A stretch of DNA of 64,000 nucleotides, from the NCBI GenBank assembly GCA_026214975.1, contig CM047806.1, forward strand, positions 54,453,947 through 54,517,946. The letters run 5' to 3'. Below the pieces are notes generated by a model. It was given only the letters and a program-made list of their open reading frames with translations, ran no database searches and was not told the DNA's origin. A program made the position numbers and the translations under genes. The DNA is from Gentiana macrophylla. Taxonomy: Eukaryota; Streptophyta; Magnoliopsida; Gentianales; Gentianaceae. This document shows positions 22,770 to 34,183 of this stretch, in pieces (the first letter of the stretch is position 1; each line of letters begins with the position of its first letter).

Positions 22770-23834
22770 TTACATTTTTCTCCACATATCAAGGATATTA
22801 ACAAGGATTTTCAAATATAGCATTGGGAGCCTATAATCATGTCTTCTTAAAAAGCGATTAATCAATTTAGCTCTAAAATATGAAGTGCCACTTAACAATT
22901 TATAAATCTCTTTATCAAGGCTCATGACAAATCTAAGAGAATTATGGACTATTAGAGGTGCAACATCTATATACTCTACATGCTCAACATCCATAAATTC
23001 AACCTCGCTATTCAAGGACGGATAACTAACATTATCAAATGAATTAGAATCAAGAACAATATTGTTACCTCCCTTTTCATCCTTTTCTTGGCTCATCAAT
23101 GTTGAATCTGGAATTATTGCACCGTTATCTTGTGCAGATGGTTCGAATTTCCATGTGGCTGCACTCTTGTTAATACGAAGGCCCAAACACTCACCAATCT
23201 TTGAGAAAGAATCACCGAAAACATTCATATCAAGACATTGTGGGATTTCATAAGGATCATAGTCTATTTCGTCCCCACAACTTTCAAGCACGGCGTTCTG
23301 ATCTTGAATCTCCATCATATGCTTTTCTTTTTCAACCTCTTCAGTAACATGGCGATTCCGTGCAATCAATTCTCCAATTGTTAGCTCTCTCTTATTAGTA
23401 GAAGCTATGGGATGTGAATCATTCGATCTATCTTTGAACTGTTCCCATTCTTGAATGGGACTCTCCGTTATAACCTCAAGTCTAGACTCAAGTTCTGATT
23501 GAGGGAATGGTTCTTCTTTCCAATTTCTTTGACCTTGACCCCACGGAGAATAAGGACAGTTACTCCTCCCACCATTGTCTGTTGGTGCATTGAAGTTATG
23601 GATATATTGGAATTGATTCTCATAACTCGCACCATAGTTGTCGTAGGTATTCAATTGGTGGGATAAATATCCTAGATTGCACTGAGCCTCACAATGTCTT
23701 CCGCCACAATTCGAACATCTCACTTGAATCTGATTAAACGCATATCCATACGTCCTCTCATCGGTCGATGGCACATAAGCATCAAATCCAGAGAAAAATG
23801 AATCCATCAAGCTTGTCACTTCAACTTTCTGCAC
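22770..23834 (-). CDS. Gag-like protein with CCHC knuckle, gypsy copy II (intact frame)
   Basis: 354 residues, the only unbroken copy of this gene in the window. A zinc knuckle of the CX2CX3HX4C kind (C40, C43, H47, C52) is followed by an N/Y/G-rich segment (about 60-110), an acidic middle (about 120-290) and a basic C-terminal part with INRFLRRHDYRLPMLYLK. Knuckle plus N/G-rich tail is typical of the nucleocapsid end of Ty3/gypsy gag. The capsid domain that should precede it is absent, so this is a partial gag in a pol-less element. The frame starts about 120 bp after the primer site and just after CTTGTGCAG, which could be a splice acceptor. It ends in ATG TAA where copy III has ATG CAA, losing about 11 residues. 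No protease or pol follows. Confidence 0.6.
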   Translation of the reverse strand: MQKVEVTSLMDSFFSGFDAYVPSTDERTYGYAFNQIQVRCSNCGGRHCEAQCNLGYLSHQLNTYDNYGASYENQFQYIHNFNAPTDNGGRSNCPYSPWGQGQRNWKEEPFPQSELESRLEVITESPIQEWEQFKDRSNDSHPIASTNKRELTIGELIARNRHVTEEVEKEKHMMEIQDQNAVLESCGDEIDYDPYEIPQCLDMNVFGDSFSKIGECLGLRINKSAATWKFEPSAQDNGAIIPDSTLMSQEKDEKGGNNIVLDSNSFDNVSYPSLNSEVEFMDVEHVEYIDVAPLIVHNSLRFVMSLDKEIYKLLSGTSYFRAKLINRFLRRHDYRLPMLYLKILVNILDMWRKM

Positions 23835-23865
23835 AAGAAAAAGGAAAAATCAAAAGCAAAAAGGT

Positions 23866-23899
23866 CTTACCGTAGCAAGGTGCAGCTTGCTATGGTGAG
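23866..23899 (-). other. Leader hairpin, copy II
   Basis: Same 14-base stem and GTGCAG loop as at 9733-9766, with one extra mismatch in the left arm (CTTACC for CTCACC). Confidence 0.6.
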
Positions 23900-23953
23900 A
23901 AAAAAAAGTCTACTCTAACAAAATCAAAAACACGTTTGATGTTGACACCGAAG

Positions 23954-23971
23954 TCCCCGGCAACGGCGCCA
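23954..23971 (-). other. Primer binding site, tRNA-Asp type, copy II
   Basis: The minus strand reads TGGCGCCGTTGCCGGGGA, identical to the other two copies. Confidence 0.9.
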
Positions 23972-23981
23972 GAAAACTTAT

Positions 23982-25432
23982 TGTGTGATTTTCAATATAA
24001 TCACTAAATGCTACCGCAAGCGCACGGCTTATCGAGTAGTACTTAGGATGTCGATCCCACAGGGACTTGTAGTCAATCACCAAACAATTCCCGATTTATA
24101 TTAGCTAGACAAATCAAATATTTGTAGGGTTTTCTCTAAAAATCCTAAAATTAAAGAAAAAAAAGATAGTACAACTATGAACCAAGAACTTCAAGATTTA
24201 GGTAATAGAATTCAAGGTTTAGAGGCATTTCTTGGATTTCGGATCCACCACGGCGTTGTTTACATAGAATTTCAACAATCTTTCTTTCAATATGAATCTT
24301 CCATTTATGTAGACCAATTATCAAATATTACACGTAAACATTCTTTCGAACTATTATCGTGATTGTACCTAGTTTTATCCAACATTCAGTTTCCTACAAT
24401 GATGAATAAAATTAGATCCATTGAATTACCATAATTAAAGGGCCGCTTTAGGTTTAACCTAATTTTCATTCAAGAAATCCCTAAAGATTCGATCTTGGTT
24501 TCTAGGTTATCGATTAATTAATACTTTTTCTGTCATCAATTAATCGAATGGAGTTTCTCATGCAATCCTACAGTCATTCACTCCTTCGAGATATTATTTC
24601 CGAAAAATTACATGAATAAGCATACAAGATCAAATTCATAAACATGACAAAAATCCTATCAATGAAAAGATTGTATCTTTAAAACTATATAATCATCGCC
24701 GGGTTTTTCCTAATCCAAGAAACCAATATTTACTCTCGTAACATATCAAGATTCCAAGATTCAACCATATAATTCATACTTTGACAAGAAAAATAAATAA
24801 ATAGAATAAAGGAGAAAGGAGATAGAAAGAAACCGTCAAAGTATTGCATAAATAATCAAACCTCGAAAAAGCTTCGTTCTTGAATTCTTAAAACCTAAAA
24901 ATCATTGTTCTTGGGGATGGGAGATGATGATGAAGAGGAGAAGGCAAAAGCCGACTCTGTTGATGAATAATGCGTCCATGATCATCTTTTTTATTTAAGG
25001 AAATTATTTTAGGATAAATAGGAATTTTCCTTAATTTAAATTGTGTAATTTATCTCCTAAAATAAAATTCCTAGAAAATAGGACTAATATGGCGTGTAAA
25101 TCTTCAAATTTGCGCCATCAATCATGGAAATCACTGGGAATTATCTCCACCAATCGTAACATTTCGTTGGCTTTGTAGAAAGTCGGATAGTTTTGCATTT
25201 TTCACACCTGTTCCATTCTTTCACACCTGGTGTGATTCTTCATGCCTTCATGACTTTGATCCTTTTAGCTCATTTTCATTGCCTTTTATGCTCGGATTCA
25301 CCATATCGCAAGATATCAAAGCCACAAAGCAGATAATCTAGTCCAAAAGGCGATTTATCATACGAATATCACAAAATAGGCATTAAAACAAGCAAAGCGA
25401 TCCAAGAATAACCACATATGGTGGACTTATCA
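23982..25432 (-). repeat. LTR II of the gypsy array
   Basis: Starts TGATAAG at 25432 (minus strand), preceded by the polypurine tract at 25433-25447 and followed by a primer site. It is therefore both the 3' LTR of copy III and the 5' LTR of copy II, the mark of a head-to-tail array. Confidence 0.85.
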
Positions 25433-25447
25433 AACTCCCCCAAGCTT
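25433..25447 (-). other. Polypurine tract of gypsy copy III
   Basis: The minus strand reads AAGCTTGGGGGAGTT directly before TGATAAG of LTR II. Confidence 0.8.
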
Positions 25448-26133
25448 AACCCTTGCTTGTCCCCAAGCAAGTCAAAATATCAACTCAAGACGAAGAACTT
25501 AGAACACACATAGAACAATCTCAAGTAGGATGCAAAGTATACGGGCCTCGATAGATTCTAACTCGATAGTTCAAATGCACAATATAAACATGGTCAACCC
25601 TTTCAAAATACCACACTTAAACATGAACAAAGACTTCCATTAAAAATGAGATCAACCAAACAAGTAGACCTCACGGGATAAAATCGCTCAACACTCATAT
25701 TTGTGAGGTGGTTAATCTCTCAAGCTCATTCCAATGAAATTGCCCTACTATATGCTTGTATATTATCTCATGTCAACCGCTAAAGCAACATGCACCACAC
25801 AAATCATAAGGACTTAGAAGAATGTATGGTAGAGAATAGCCGGAAAGGTAGGAAAATGACTGAAATGGTGGTAAAATGGTAAGTGTAGGATATATATCAT
25901 GGTAGGTGGTTCAAGGCCATTAAAACCAGTGAAACATGTGACTACTTGATTCATCAACTCGTGTGATCTCGTGGGGTTTATCCAACAACTACACAATTCT
26001 TTAACAACGAGCCACTAACATGACTTTATACTTTGGGAGGATATAGACGCGTCACTCCCTTTTATTACACAACAAAAGAACTAAAACAAACATGGGAGGC
26101 TATTTTGGGATTGCACTCCTTTATTGACTTTCT

Positions 26134-26170
<37 letters not shown>

Positions 26171-27200
26171 GAGATTTGAAATAATATACAAGACACAAAA
26201 CGGACTCCCCAAGCTTAATTTCTTTGCAATCGAGTTTTGTAATTTAATAGTCACCATCCCAATAATCTTAAGGCCGGGCAAAATAGAAATTTGGGCTATT
26301 CATCAATTTTTTTAATTTTTTTTTTGTGTGAGAAAGGTTATAAAATTTGGCTAGGTCAAAGATCACGTAAAGGACAAGGCTCAATGGTGTTAAGTGTGGG
26401 TAAAGGAGGAAACGGATGCCTTAATCATCTCAATATGCATGCAAGTGCCATGGTAATATCAATAAGATGCAACACAAGTTCTAAAGGAGCAAAATCATGA
26501 AAGAGAAAAATAAACGCTCATTTTGGGTGAGACTGAAGTGGTCAGTCGTTATGGCTAGAACATCTCACCGGGACAGGTTGTCTACTCACTCAGTCTCAAT
26601 CATCCTCAATAAAAATCAATGCACATTTACGTGTGGTTTATCAAGTGGAATCAAACATATTATATCATGCATCTTTCATATCAAAGTAGTCTCTAACAAT
26701 TTTCATGCATTTGAATCATACTTTCGAGATGTTTGTGTAATCTAAGCAAGACATGGACTCAAAACGACACGACTCATAAACTCTACCTAAGTGACTTTTA
26801 TTGACCCTAAGACAAAAGACTCGAATAACAACCAAGGAAACTACACAAGTGACCCTCCCCCACACGTAAATATTACATTGTCCCCAATGTAAATAAATGA
26901 AAAGCAAGTGAGGGTAGGAATGAAACTCACCGAATCATGATGCTGGAAGGTCAGATGGATCAAGGAGAGAGCACGAGCAATCAGGGGGGCAAGTACGTCG
27001 TTCAGCTCTCGAAGAATTTGTGTTAATGATTGTCATTCGCCGGACTCCGGCAAGAGGTGGTGGTCGGAAAGGCGGGGTGGTCGGAGTCGTGGGAGGCGGT
27101 GGTAGTAGATGGTGGTCCATGGGTATGAAAGTTGTAGTGAAAGGTGAGGAAGAGGGAAAGAACTAAAACAAAAAAGTTATTTTATTTTATTTTTATTTTT
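25448..27200 (-). mobile_element. Non-coding 3' part of gypsy copy III
   Basis: Nearly identical to 11320-13072. It holds the ACATTGGGGACAATGT and GTGTGGGGGAGGG phrases (about 26849-26895), the proline-rich patch (27060-27120) and a long poly-T run at about 26144-26170. No supported gene. Confidence 0.65.
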
Positions 27201-27204
27201 TTGA

Positions 27205-27415
27205 GATTCACCAGGGTGTGATAAAAATCACACCTGGGTGTGAAACACACGTTAAAGGTTTTTTTTTTTTTTTTTTTTTTTTCGGGGGGACAGGAGAATC
27301 ACAGGGTGTGAAACAAATCACACCCTGGTGTGATTCCCTAGTTTTTTTTTTTTTTTTTGGACAGCGGGATCACAGGGTGTGAAAAAAATCACACCCTGGT
27401 GTGATTCCATCGTTT

Positions 27416-27452
<37 letters not shown>

Positions 27453-27475
27453 GTTTTTTTGGTTTTTTTTTCTCT
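27205..27475 (-). repeat. Three stem-loop modules between poly-T tracts, copy III
   Basis: The same three inverted repeats, with T runs of about 23, 16 and 34 bases between and after them. The last run is much longer than in copies I/II at the same place. Confidence 0.8.
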
Positions 27476-27477
27476 CT

Positions 27478-27656
27478 TTAAAAGACCATCTTAAATCCAC
27501 CACGAAATTGCCTTTCACCTTGATCGTGGCTTTCTTCATATTAAGTATTCCACTCCATGACATCAAAATCCGTATGTTCCACTTGTGCATGGTTACCTGG
27601 CTGCAAAACGGACACCAGAAACAAAACAAATCTAGACTAAAGGACCGAGAGGACAA
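27478..27656 (-). other. Short conserved reading frame of unknown meaning
   Basis: On the minus strand all copies (also near 8335-8503, 13319-13507 and 22455-22630) encode a segment containing MHKWNIRILMSWSG and FVVDLRWSFKE, running into a lysine tract made by the poly-T. It lies between the gag-like frame and the stem-loops. I do not recognise it. It may be a decayed piece of a longer gag or pol gene rather than a separate protein. Confidence 0.3.
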
Positions 27657-27758
27657 CTCTCTTCCTTTATTTATTCATTAAACAAGAAAGAAAAAATTAA
27701 AAAAAAAAAAACATTCTGAATTTATAGTCTTCAGTTGGACTATCTTTAAACATCATTG

Positions 27759-28881
27759 TCAAGGAGGACTAAACCAAAGAAGGGCATCCCTTTGCATTTT
27801 TCTCCACATATCAAGGATATTAACAAGGGTTTTCAAATATAGCATTGGGAGCCTATAATCATGTCTTCTTAAAAAGCGATTAATCAATTTAGCTCTAAAA
27901 TATGAAGTGCCACTTAACAATTTATAAATCTCTTTATCAATGCTCATGACAAATCTAAGAGAATTATGGACTATTAGAGGTGCAACATCTATATACTCTA
28001 CATGCTCAACATCCATAAATTCAACATCGCTATTCAAGGACGGATAACTAACATTATCAAATGAATTAGAATCAAGAACAATATTGTTACCTCCCTTTTC
28101 ATCCTTTTCTTGGCTCATCAATGTTGAATCTGGAATTATTGCACCGTTATCTTGTGCAGATGGTTCGAATTTCCATGTGGCTGCACTCTTGTTAATACGA
28201 AGGCCCAAACACTCACCAATCTTTGAGAAAGAATCACCGAAAACATTCATATCAAGACATTGTGGGATTTCATAAGGATCATAGTCTATTTCGGCCCCCA
28301 CAACTTTCAAGCACGGCGTTCTGATCTTGAATCTCCATCATATGCTTTTCTTTTTCAACCTCTTCAGTAACATGGCGATTCCGTGCAATCAATTCTCCAA
28401 TTGTTAGCTCTCTCTTATTAGTAGAAGCTATGGGATGTGAATCATTCGATCTATCTTTGAACTGTTCCCATTCTTGAATGGGACTCTCCGTTATAACCTC
28501 AAGTCTAGACTCAAGTTCTGATTGAGGGAATGGTTCTTCTTTCCAATTGCTTTGACCTTGACCCCACGGAGAATAAGGACAGTTACTCCTCCCACCATTG
28601 TCTGTTGGTGCATTGAAGTTATGGCTATATTGGAATTGATTCTCATAACTCGCACCATAGTTGTCGTAGGTATTCAATTGGTGGGATAAATATCCTAGAT
28701 TGCACTGAGCCTCACAATGTCTTCCGCCACAATTCGAACATCTCACTTGAATCTGATTAAACGCATATCCATACGTCCTCTCATCGGTCGATGGCACATA
28801 AGCATCAAATCCAGATAAAAATGAATCCATCAAGCTTGTCACTTCAACTTTCTCGCACAAGAAAAGGAAAATCAAAAGCAA
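27759..28881 (-). pseudogene. Gag-like protein with CCHC knuckle, gypsy copy III (one frameshift)
   Basis: Two overlapping frames: 28279-28881 (200 residues, with the knuckle CSNCGGRHCEAQC) and 27759-28310 (183 residues, with the C-terminal end QRDALLWFSPP). They are joined at about 28290-28300, where a run reads GGCCCCCAC against GTCCCCAC in copy II. One inserted C in a C run is the only lesion, and it may be a sequencing error. The upstream frame also runs into the leader because the CTTTCTGCAC of copy II reads CTTTCTCGCAC here. Confidence 0.65.
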
Positions 28882-28886
28882 AAGGT

Positions 28887-28920
28887 CTCACCGTAGCAAG
28901 GTGCGACTTGCTATGGTGAG
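28887..28920 (-). other. Leader hairpin, copy III
   Basis: Perfect retention of the 14-base arms. The loop reads GTGCGA instead of GTGCAG, an instance of the CAG-to-CGA difference seen throughout the window. Confidence 0.6.
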
Positions 28921-28976
28921 AAAAAAGTCCAGTCGATCTAACAAAATCAAAAACACGTTTGATGTTGACACCGAAG

Positions 28977-28994
28977 TCCCCGGCAACGGCGCCA
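28977..28994 (-). other. Primer binding site, tRNA-Asp type, copy III
   Basis: The minus strand reads TGGCGCCGTTGCCGGGGA. Confidence 0.9.
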
Positions 28995-29004
28995 GAAAAC
29001 TTAT

Positions 29005-30456
29005 TGTGTGATTTTCAATATAATCACTAAATGCTACCGCAAGCGCACGGGTTATCGAGTAGTACTTAGGATGTCGATCCCACAGGGACTTGTAGTCAAT
29101 CACCAAACAATTCCCGATTTATATTAGCTAGACAAATCAAATATTTGTAGGTTTTTCTCTAAAAATCCTAAAATTAAAGAAAAAAAAGATAGTACAACTA
29201 TGAACCAAGAACTTCAAGATTTAGGTAATAGAATTCAAGGTTTAGAGGCATTTCTTGGATTTCGGATCCACCACGGCGTTGTTTACATAGAATTTCAACA
29301 ATCTTTCTATCAATATGAATCTTCCATTTATGTAGACCAATTATCAAATATTACACGTAAGCATTCTTTCGAACTATTATCGTGATTGTACCTAGTTTTA
29401 TCCAACATTCAGTTTCCTACAATGATGAATAAAATTAGATCCATTGAATTACCATAATTAAAGGGCCGCTTTAGGTTTAACCTAATTTTCATTCAAGAAA
29501 TCCCTAAAGATTCGATCTTGGTTTCTAGGTTATCGATTAATTAATACTTTTTCTGTCATCAATTAATCGAATGGAGTTTCTCATGCAATCCCTGGTCATT
29601 CACTCCTTCGAGATATTATTTCGAAAAATTACATGAATAAGCATACAAGATCAAATTCATAAACATGACAAAAATCCTATCAATGAAAAGATTGTATCTT
29701 TATAACTATATAATCATCGCCGGGTTTTTCCTAATCCAAGAAACCAATATTTACTCTCGTAACATATCAAGATTCCAAGATTCAACCATATAATTCATAC
29801 TTTGACAAGAAAAATAAATAAATAGAATAAAGGAGAAAGGAGAAAGAAAGAAACCGTCAAAGTATTGCATAAATAATCAAACCTCGAAAAAGCTTCGTTC
29901 TTGAATTCTTAAAACCTAAAAATCCTTGTTCTTGGGGATGGGAGATGATGATGAAGAGGAGAAGGCAAAAGCCGACTCTGTTGATGAATAATGCGTCCAT
30001 GATCATCTTTTTTATTTAAGGAAATTATTTTAGGATAAATAGGAATTTTCCTTAATTTAAATTGTGTAATTTATCTCCTAAAATAAAATTCCTAGAAAAT
30101 AGGACTAATATGGCGTGTAAATCTTCAAATTTGCGCCATCAATCATGGAAATCACGCTGGAATTATCTCCACCAATCAGAACATTTCGTTGGCTCAGAAA
30201 TTCCGGATAGTTTCTGCATTTTTCACACCTGTTCCATTCTTTTTCACACTGGGTGTGATTCTTCATGCCTTCATGACTTTGATCCTTTTTAGCTCATTTT
30301 CATTGCCTTTTATGCTCGGATTCACCATATCTGCAAGATATCAAAGCCACAGCAGTAATCTAGTCCAAAAAGGCGATTTATCATACGAATATCACAAAAT
30401 AGGCATTAAAACAGGCCAAAGCGATCCAAGAATAACCACATATGGTGGACTTATCA
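29005..30456 (-). repeat. LTR III, outer 5' LTR of the gypsy array
   Basis: Starts TGATAAG at 30456 on the minus strand. Unlike LTR I and II it is not preceded by a polypurine tract but by unrelated sequence from 30457, so this is the outer edge of the array. Confidence 0.85.
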
Positions 30457-31034
30457 CTTTTGGATAACCTCAAGCCTGAAAGGGTTGCTGATATGTTCAT
30501 CTTGAAGAGTGAATGTCTCACGACTTATGAAAGAATGTTTGAGAGTCAAGATTGAGAGATATGGACAGGAGCCATAATATCTGAATTAGATTCCATCAGT
30601 GACAACCAGGTGATGAACCTAGTCTGTCTTACCTAGAGGGAATGTCCCTGAAAGGCAGGCATGGATAGTAATATGATTACCGTAAGGCTATAGTGACGGC
30701 TGAAGGGTACGGGGTGATGGAACCATAGCCATTGTTTTCTACTGCTTCACTTCACATGAACTTAAAGATTAAACCCCTTCCTCAAAAAAATAAATTAAAC
30801 CCCTCTTTCATTAAAACAAAATGGAGAAATTTATTTAAAGGCACCCCATTTTTATTTTTGGCACCACATTACTTTCGACACCACAAAAATTTACTCCGGC
30901 ACCACGATGATTTTTAATAAAGGGAACGTCGGTGCCACTGTCACTGACGTTGGTGTTCAACAACGAACACCAGTGGCACCTACGTTTATGTTATAAAAGT
31001 GTCACAACTTAGAAACATCAGTCCACTGAATTTC
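30457..31034. other. Unassigned stretch between gypsy array and LINE fragment
   Basis: About 580 bp with no supported gene. The left part (30457-30760) is unique in this window. The right part has three GGCACCAC(A) repeats (about 30838-30905) and an imperfect inverted repeat at 30931-30980: GGTGCCACTG against CAGTGGCACC, with an inner GGTGTTC/GAACACC pair. It could include the 3' trailer of the minus-strand LINE or an unrecognised DNA element. Confidence 0.5.
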
Positions 31035-31542
31035 CAATAAAAGATCGGCTGGATCGATTAACGCTCACATTTATCCAATCATCAATCGCACGAGCTCAAA
31101 AAGCGAGACCAGTGATCCACGAGGTCAAAATACACCACACGTGCATTGCCCAACTACAATCTCTCAAAGCATGGAGGGGGGACTCCGATTCCATTCCACA
31201 AAGAGGACAATCCGGGGAAGGGATTATATGCCTCTTTGCAAGAAACTCATACACCGGTAGAGTTTCGTGTTTCATAGTCCATAGCAGAAAATTACCCCGA
31301 GCTGGGCCTTTTAAGCCCCAAATTCGCTTCCAAGAAGGATCCTCGCTTGCAATATTCAAGCCTTGGTCACACCATATGGTTTGGAACAAATATCTGGACA
31401 TGACTATATGGTTACCTTTATTTTTGCCTTTCCACACCACACCCTCATGGGACACTTCTAATCCCTTCCACAGAGTCGAATATGCTTTACATATACCCCG
31501 CCATATAGGTGAACATCCGGGTTCAGGATTCACCAATAGCTC
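31035..31542 (-). pseudogene. LINE ORF2 C-terminal fragment with zinc-binding domain
   Basis: Minus-strand frame of 146 residues (31536-31096) ending in an internal stop, with weaker similarity to a LINE tail continuing to about 31035 (DDWINVSVN). It shows the reverse-transcriptase zinc-binding pattern of plant non-LTR elements: WKRIWGLKGP, then LPVYEFLAKRHI, then CPLC followed by HALRDC and HVW. The finger lies just after the reverse transcriptase/RNase H part in full-length ORF2, all of which is missing. The upstream side is cut by the Angela-like LTR at 31543. Only the terminal tenth or so of a LINE remains. Confidence 0.75.
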
Positions 31543-33260
31543 TGTTGAAATAGTGTCCTAAACCCAATCGGGTTGGAATGGATCCGACCAGGTCGGATCA
31601 TTTCTACTAATTCTTTATGTTTATACATATAATAAATGGCTTTTCTGTTATCATATATATGTTCTTTTAAAGAACCAATTATGAATTGGTATATAATAAC
31701 GTCCTTAGTATTAAACTGTGATAGAGAAACCATGATAGGCGATTATGGTTAATGAGATCTCTAATCACTTTAATAAATTTGATACTTAAATGTCTCTAGG
31801 CTTATGTACTATTAAACAGGGCATTGATAGTACAAACAGACTAGCACGTATTAGATGTCTTCTGTCTTTAAGGGCAGGGATAGATCTCGCATATCGAAGT
31901 GTAGAGACACTTGGATTGTACGTGGACGTGTATTAGAGAATGCGTACGTTAGACTGACCTACTTACATTGTTAAGTGTCACACTATGTGCCGGTTGTGTA
32001 ATTATCCTTAGGACCGTAGTCTACATGGCATCACGGTGTGGATTGTCATGCTTTGACACTATTGAGTTTTCCCCTAACCATGAGGCGATCATGAGGTAGT
32101 GATTGGGTGTGATACTGAAGCATGCGGAGTATACATGTTTGGTCGTCTGGGAATTGCGTACCCTATCAGTAGGGGTGAATATCCGTAAGGGCCTTCTTAT
32201 AAAGAATGTCTTACTCTCATGAATCTTTGCAAAGTGGAAGTAAATGAGTTACTTCGAGAGAATGATATCCAGATTATAAGATACGGTCGTTGATGTTTGA
32301 CACTCGACAAACGACCGTATGGCTATTATTACATCGATAGGATTGTAAGTTACACGGTAAATGTTTCACATGAAAGGTAGTAGTCATTGCATTTGACTCT
32401 TCCGATGATTGGGGGTCACGGTGTGTTGCAAGACGCTATCCCGTGATCGTTAGGCATGAAGAGCATTTTCGTAATTTGCACTTTGTGTCTACGGCCAACA
32501 TATTCGGAAGCCTATCGGGTCACACACATATGAACATCTAGCCGGGTTAAAATGCGGTTATAGCGATAACCAAATAAGGAAAGAATTTATCTCGTACTAT
32601 AAAGGTTATAGTGGTAAATTAATATGTTGGTATTTATTTATTATGAATAAATATAATACAAGATATTAATTATGTTGATTAATTAAATATACACATAATG
32701 TATGTGTGTCGAAATTTATTGTGTATATTGATACACATGGATTTTGCAAATTAATTAATCATAGTATTATATTAATTAAAGAATATTTCGGGTGCCAAAA
32801 TATTGATAAAAGGGACGCCATATTCACGCCATATTTAAGTGTATTGGATACATTTGAATTGTGCTATTTAATTAATAATAGGGCCAATTATTTAAAATGA
32901 CTGATTTTCAACTTATTAGGGGTAATAGGACACTCCGAAATCTTATTTAGTTATAAGGACATTCTAATTTTAAGAAGGAAACTTATTTAGTTATAAGGAC
33001 ATTCTAATTCAAGTGGATATATAAGAAGAAGGAAAAAAATGAAGGGAAAAAAAAGCGCTGGATGGCTGATGTTTGTTTTCTTTTTTAAATTCACCATATT
33101 TCTAAAGGTTATATATTTTGATCTAAAACTCGGACTGTCAAAAATTTTTCACTAAAATTCATATTTTTCCGTCTTCTTTATTCTAAAATCAAATTTGATA
33201 TTTTTTCCGACTAAATTTCATAAAATCGATTTTTTTCTTCATAAATATTGACGTGACATA

Positions 33261-33400
33261 TTGATCACCGTCATGCATTGACCACATACCCCGATGCATT
33301 GACCACCGGGATCCATTAACAACCCAGATGCATTGACCGCCGCGATTCATTGACTACTCTGATGTATTGACCGCTTTTATCCATTGTCAACCTCGATCAG
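33261..33400 (+). repeat. 17-bp minisatellite, 8 units
   Basis: Units of the form TTGACCACCGGGATGCA, mostly 17 bp with one of 21 bp, clearly diverged. It abuts the next array directly. Confidence 0.75.
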
Positions 33401-33568
33401 TGACATTTCATTGTAACGATTTATGCAATGACGTCTCATTGTAGCCATTTATGCAGTGACTTCTTATTGTACCGATCTATGCAGTGACGACTTATTGTAT
33501 CAAACTATGCAGTGTCGTGTTATTGTAACGATTTATGCAGTGACGTGTTATTGTAACAATTTATGCAT
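33401..33568 (+). repeat. 28-bp minisatellite, 6 units
   Basis: Six units of exactly 28 bp with the core TTATGCAGTGAC followed by a variable TTATTGTAACGA-like half. Divergence between units is moderate. Confidence 0.85.
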
Positions 33569-33800
33569 ACCTTTGGTTGTAAAAATATGACTTTAAACCA
33601 AAAAAAACAAAATAAATACAGTTATTTTACAAAGTTATCGAAAATTTAAACCAACACTAATGAAATAAACCAACATCAATCAAATATTTAAAGATAACAA
33701 AGAAATAAAGTTACTTTACAAAGTTATCAAATGTGTGTATCAAGTTGTATATGCGGTGACATCAATATCATTGCATCAGTTATCTAATTGTAAATACAGT

Positions 33801-33968
33801 CATCAATGTCATTGCATAAGTCATCAATGTCCCTGCATCAGACATCAATGTCACTGCATAAGTCATCAATGTCACCGCATCAGACATCAATGTCACTGCA
33901 TCAAACATCAATGTCACTGCATAAGTCATCAATGTCCCTGCATCAGACATCAATGTCACTGCATAAAA
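33801..33968 (+). repeat. 21-bp minisatellite, first block, 8 units
   Basis: Eight units of 21 bp starting CATCAATGTC, alternating CACTGCATAAGT and CCCTGCATCAGA second halves, so there is a higher-order 42-bp period in places. Confidence 0.85.
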
Positions 33969-34183
33969 CCTAACAACTGCATCAGTCAACTCTGCTATTG
34001 TTTTGCATTTCTCCAAATGTGGAGATTTTAATATGGATAGAAGTACAAGTTTGGTGAAACTACAAAGACTCTTCACTATGACTCTTGTAATGGCCACACG
34101 TTGTTTGTGCCCTCCTGATAATTGGATTCATTGTGGAGTCCCTCAATTCTTTAACACGATCTTGAATTATTTGACGATCTTGT

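Larger units (their letters stand above)
22003..25432 (-). mobile_element. 5' half of the middle gypsy copy (copy II)
   Basis: On the minus strand: LTR II (25432-23982), primer site, hairpin, intact gag-like frame, stem-loop modules and the proline-rich patch. It is then interrupted at 22003 by the LARD. The copy resumes at 13507, but 22003-22640 and about 12875-13507 are the same segment, so some 630 bp are present on both sides of the LARD. Confidence 0.75.
23982..30456 (-). mobile_element. Structurally complete non-autonomous gypsy copy III
   Basis: LTR III (30456-29005), primer site, hairpin, gag-like frame (28881-27759), conserved short frame, stem-loop modules, proline-rich patch, non-coding 3' part (about 26935-25448), polypurine tract and LTR II. 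Total about 6.5 kb. No protease, integrase or reverse transcriptase anywhere, so it depends on a partner element. It resembles the TR-GAG class of gag-only elements but carries only the knuckle end of gag. No target duplication can be tested because its 3' LTR is shared with copy II. Confidence 0.75.

Noticed and set aside
31112..31561. 149-residue plus-strand frame opposite the LINE fragment
   Set aside because: Antisense to the recognisable zinc-binding domain and runs on into the LTR; no domain of its own.
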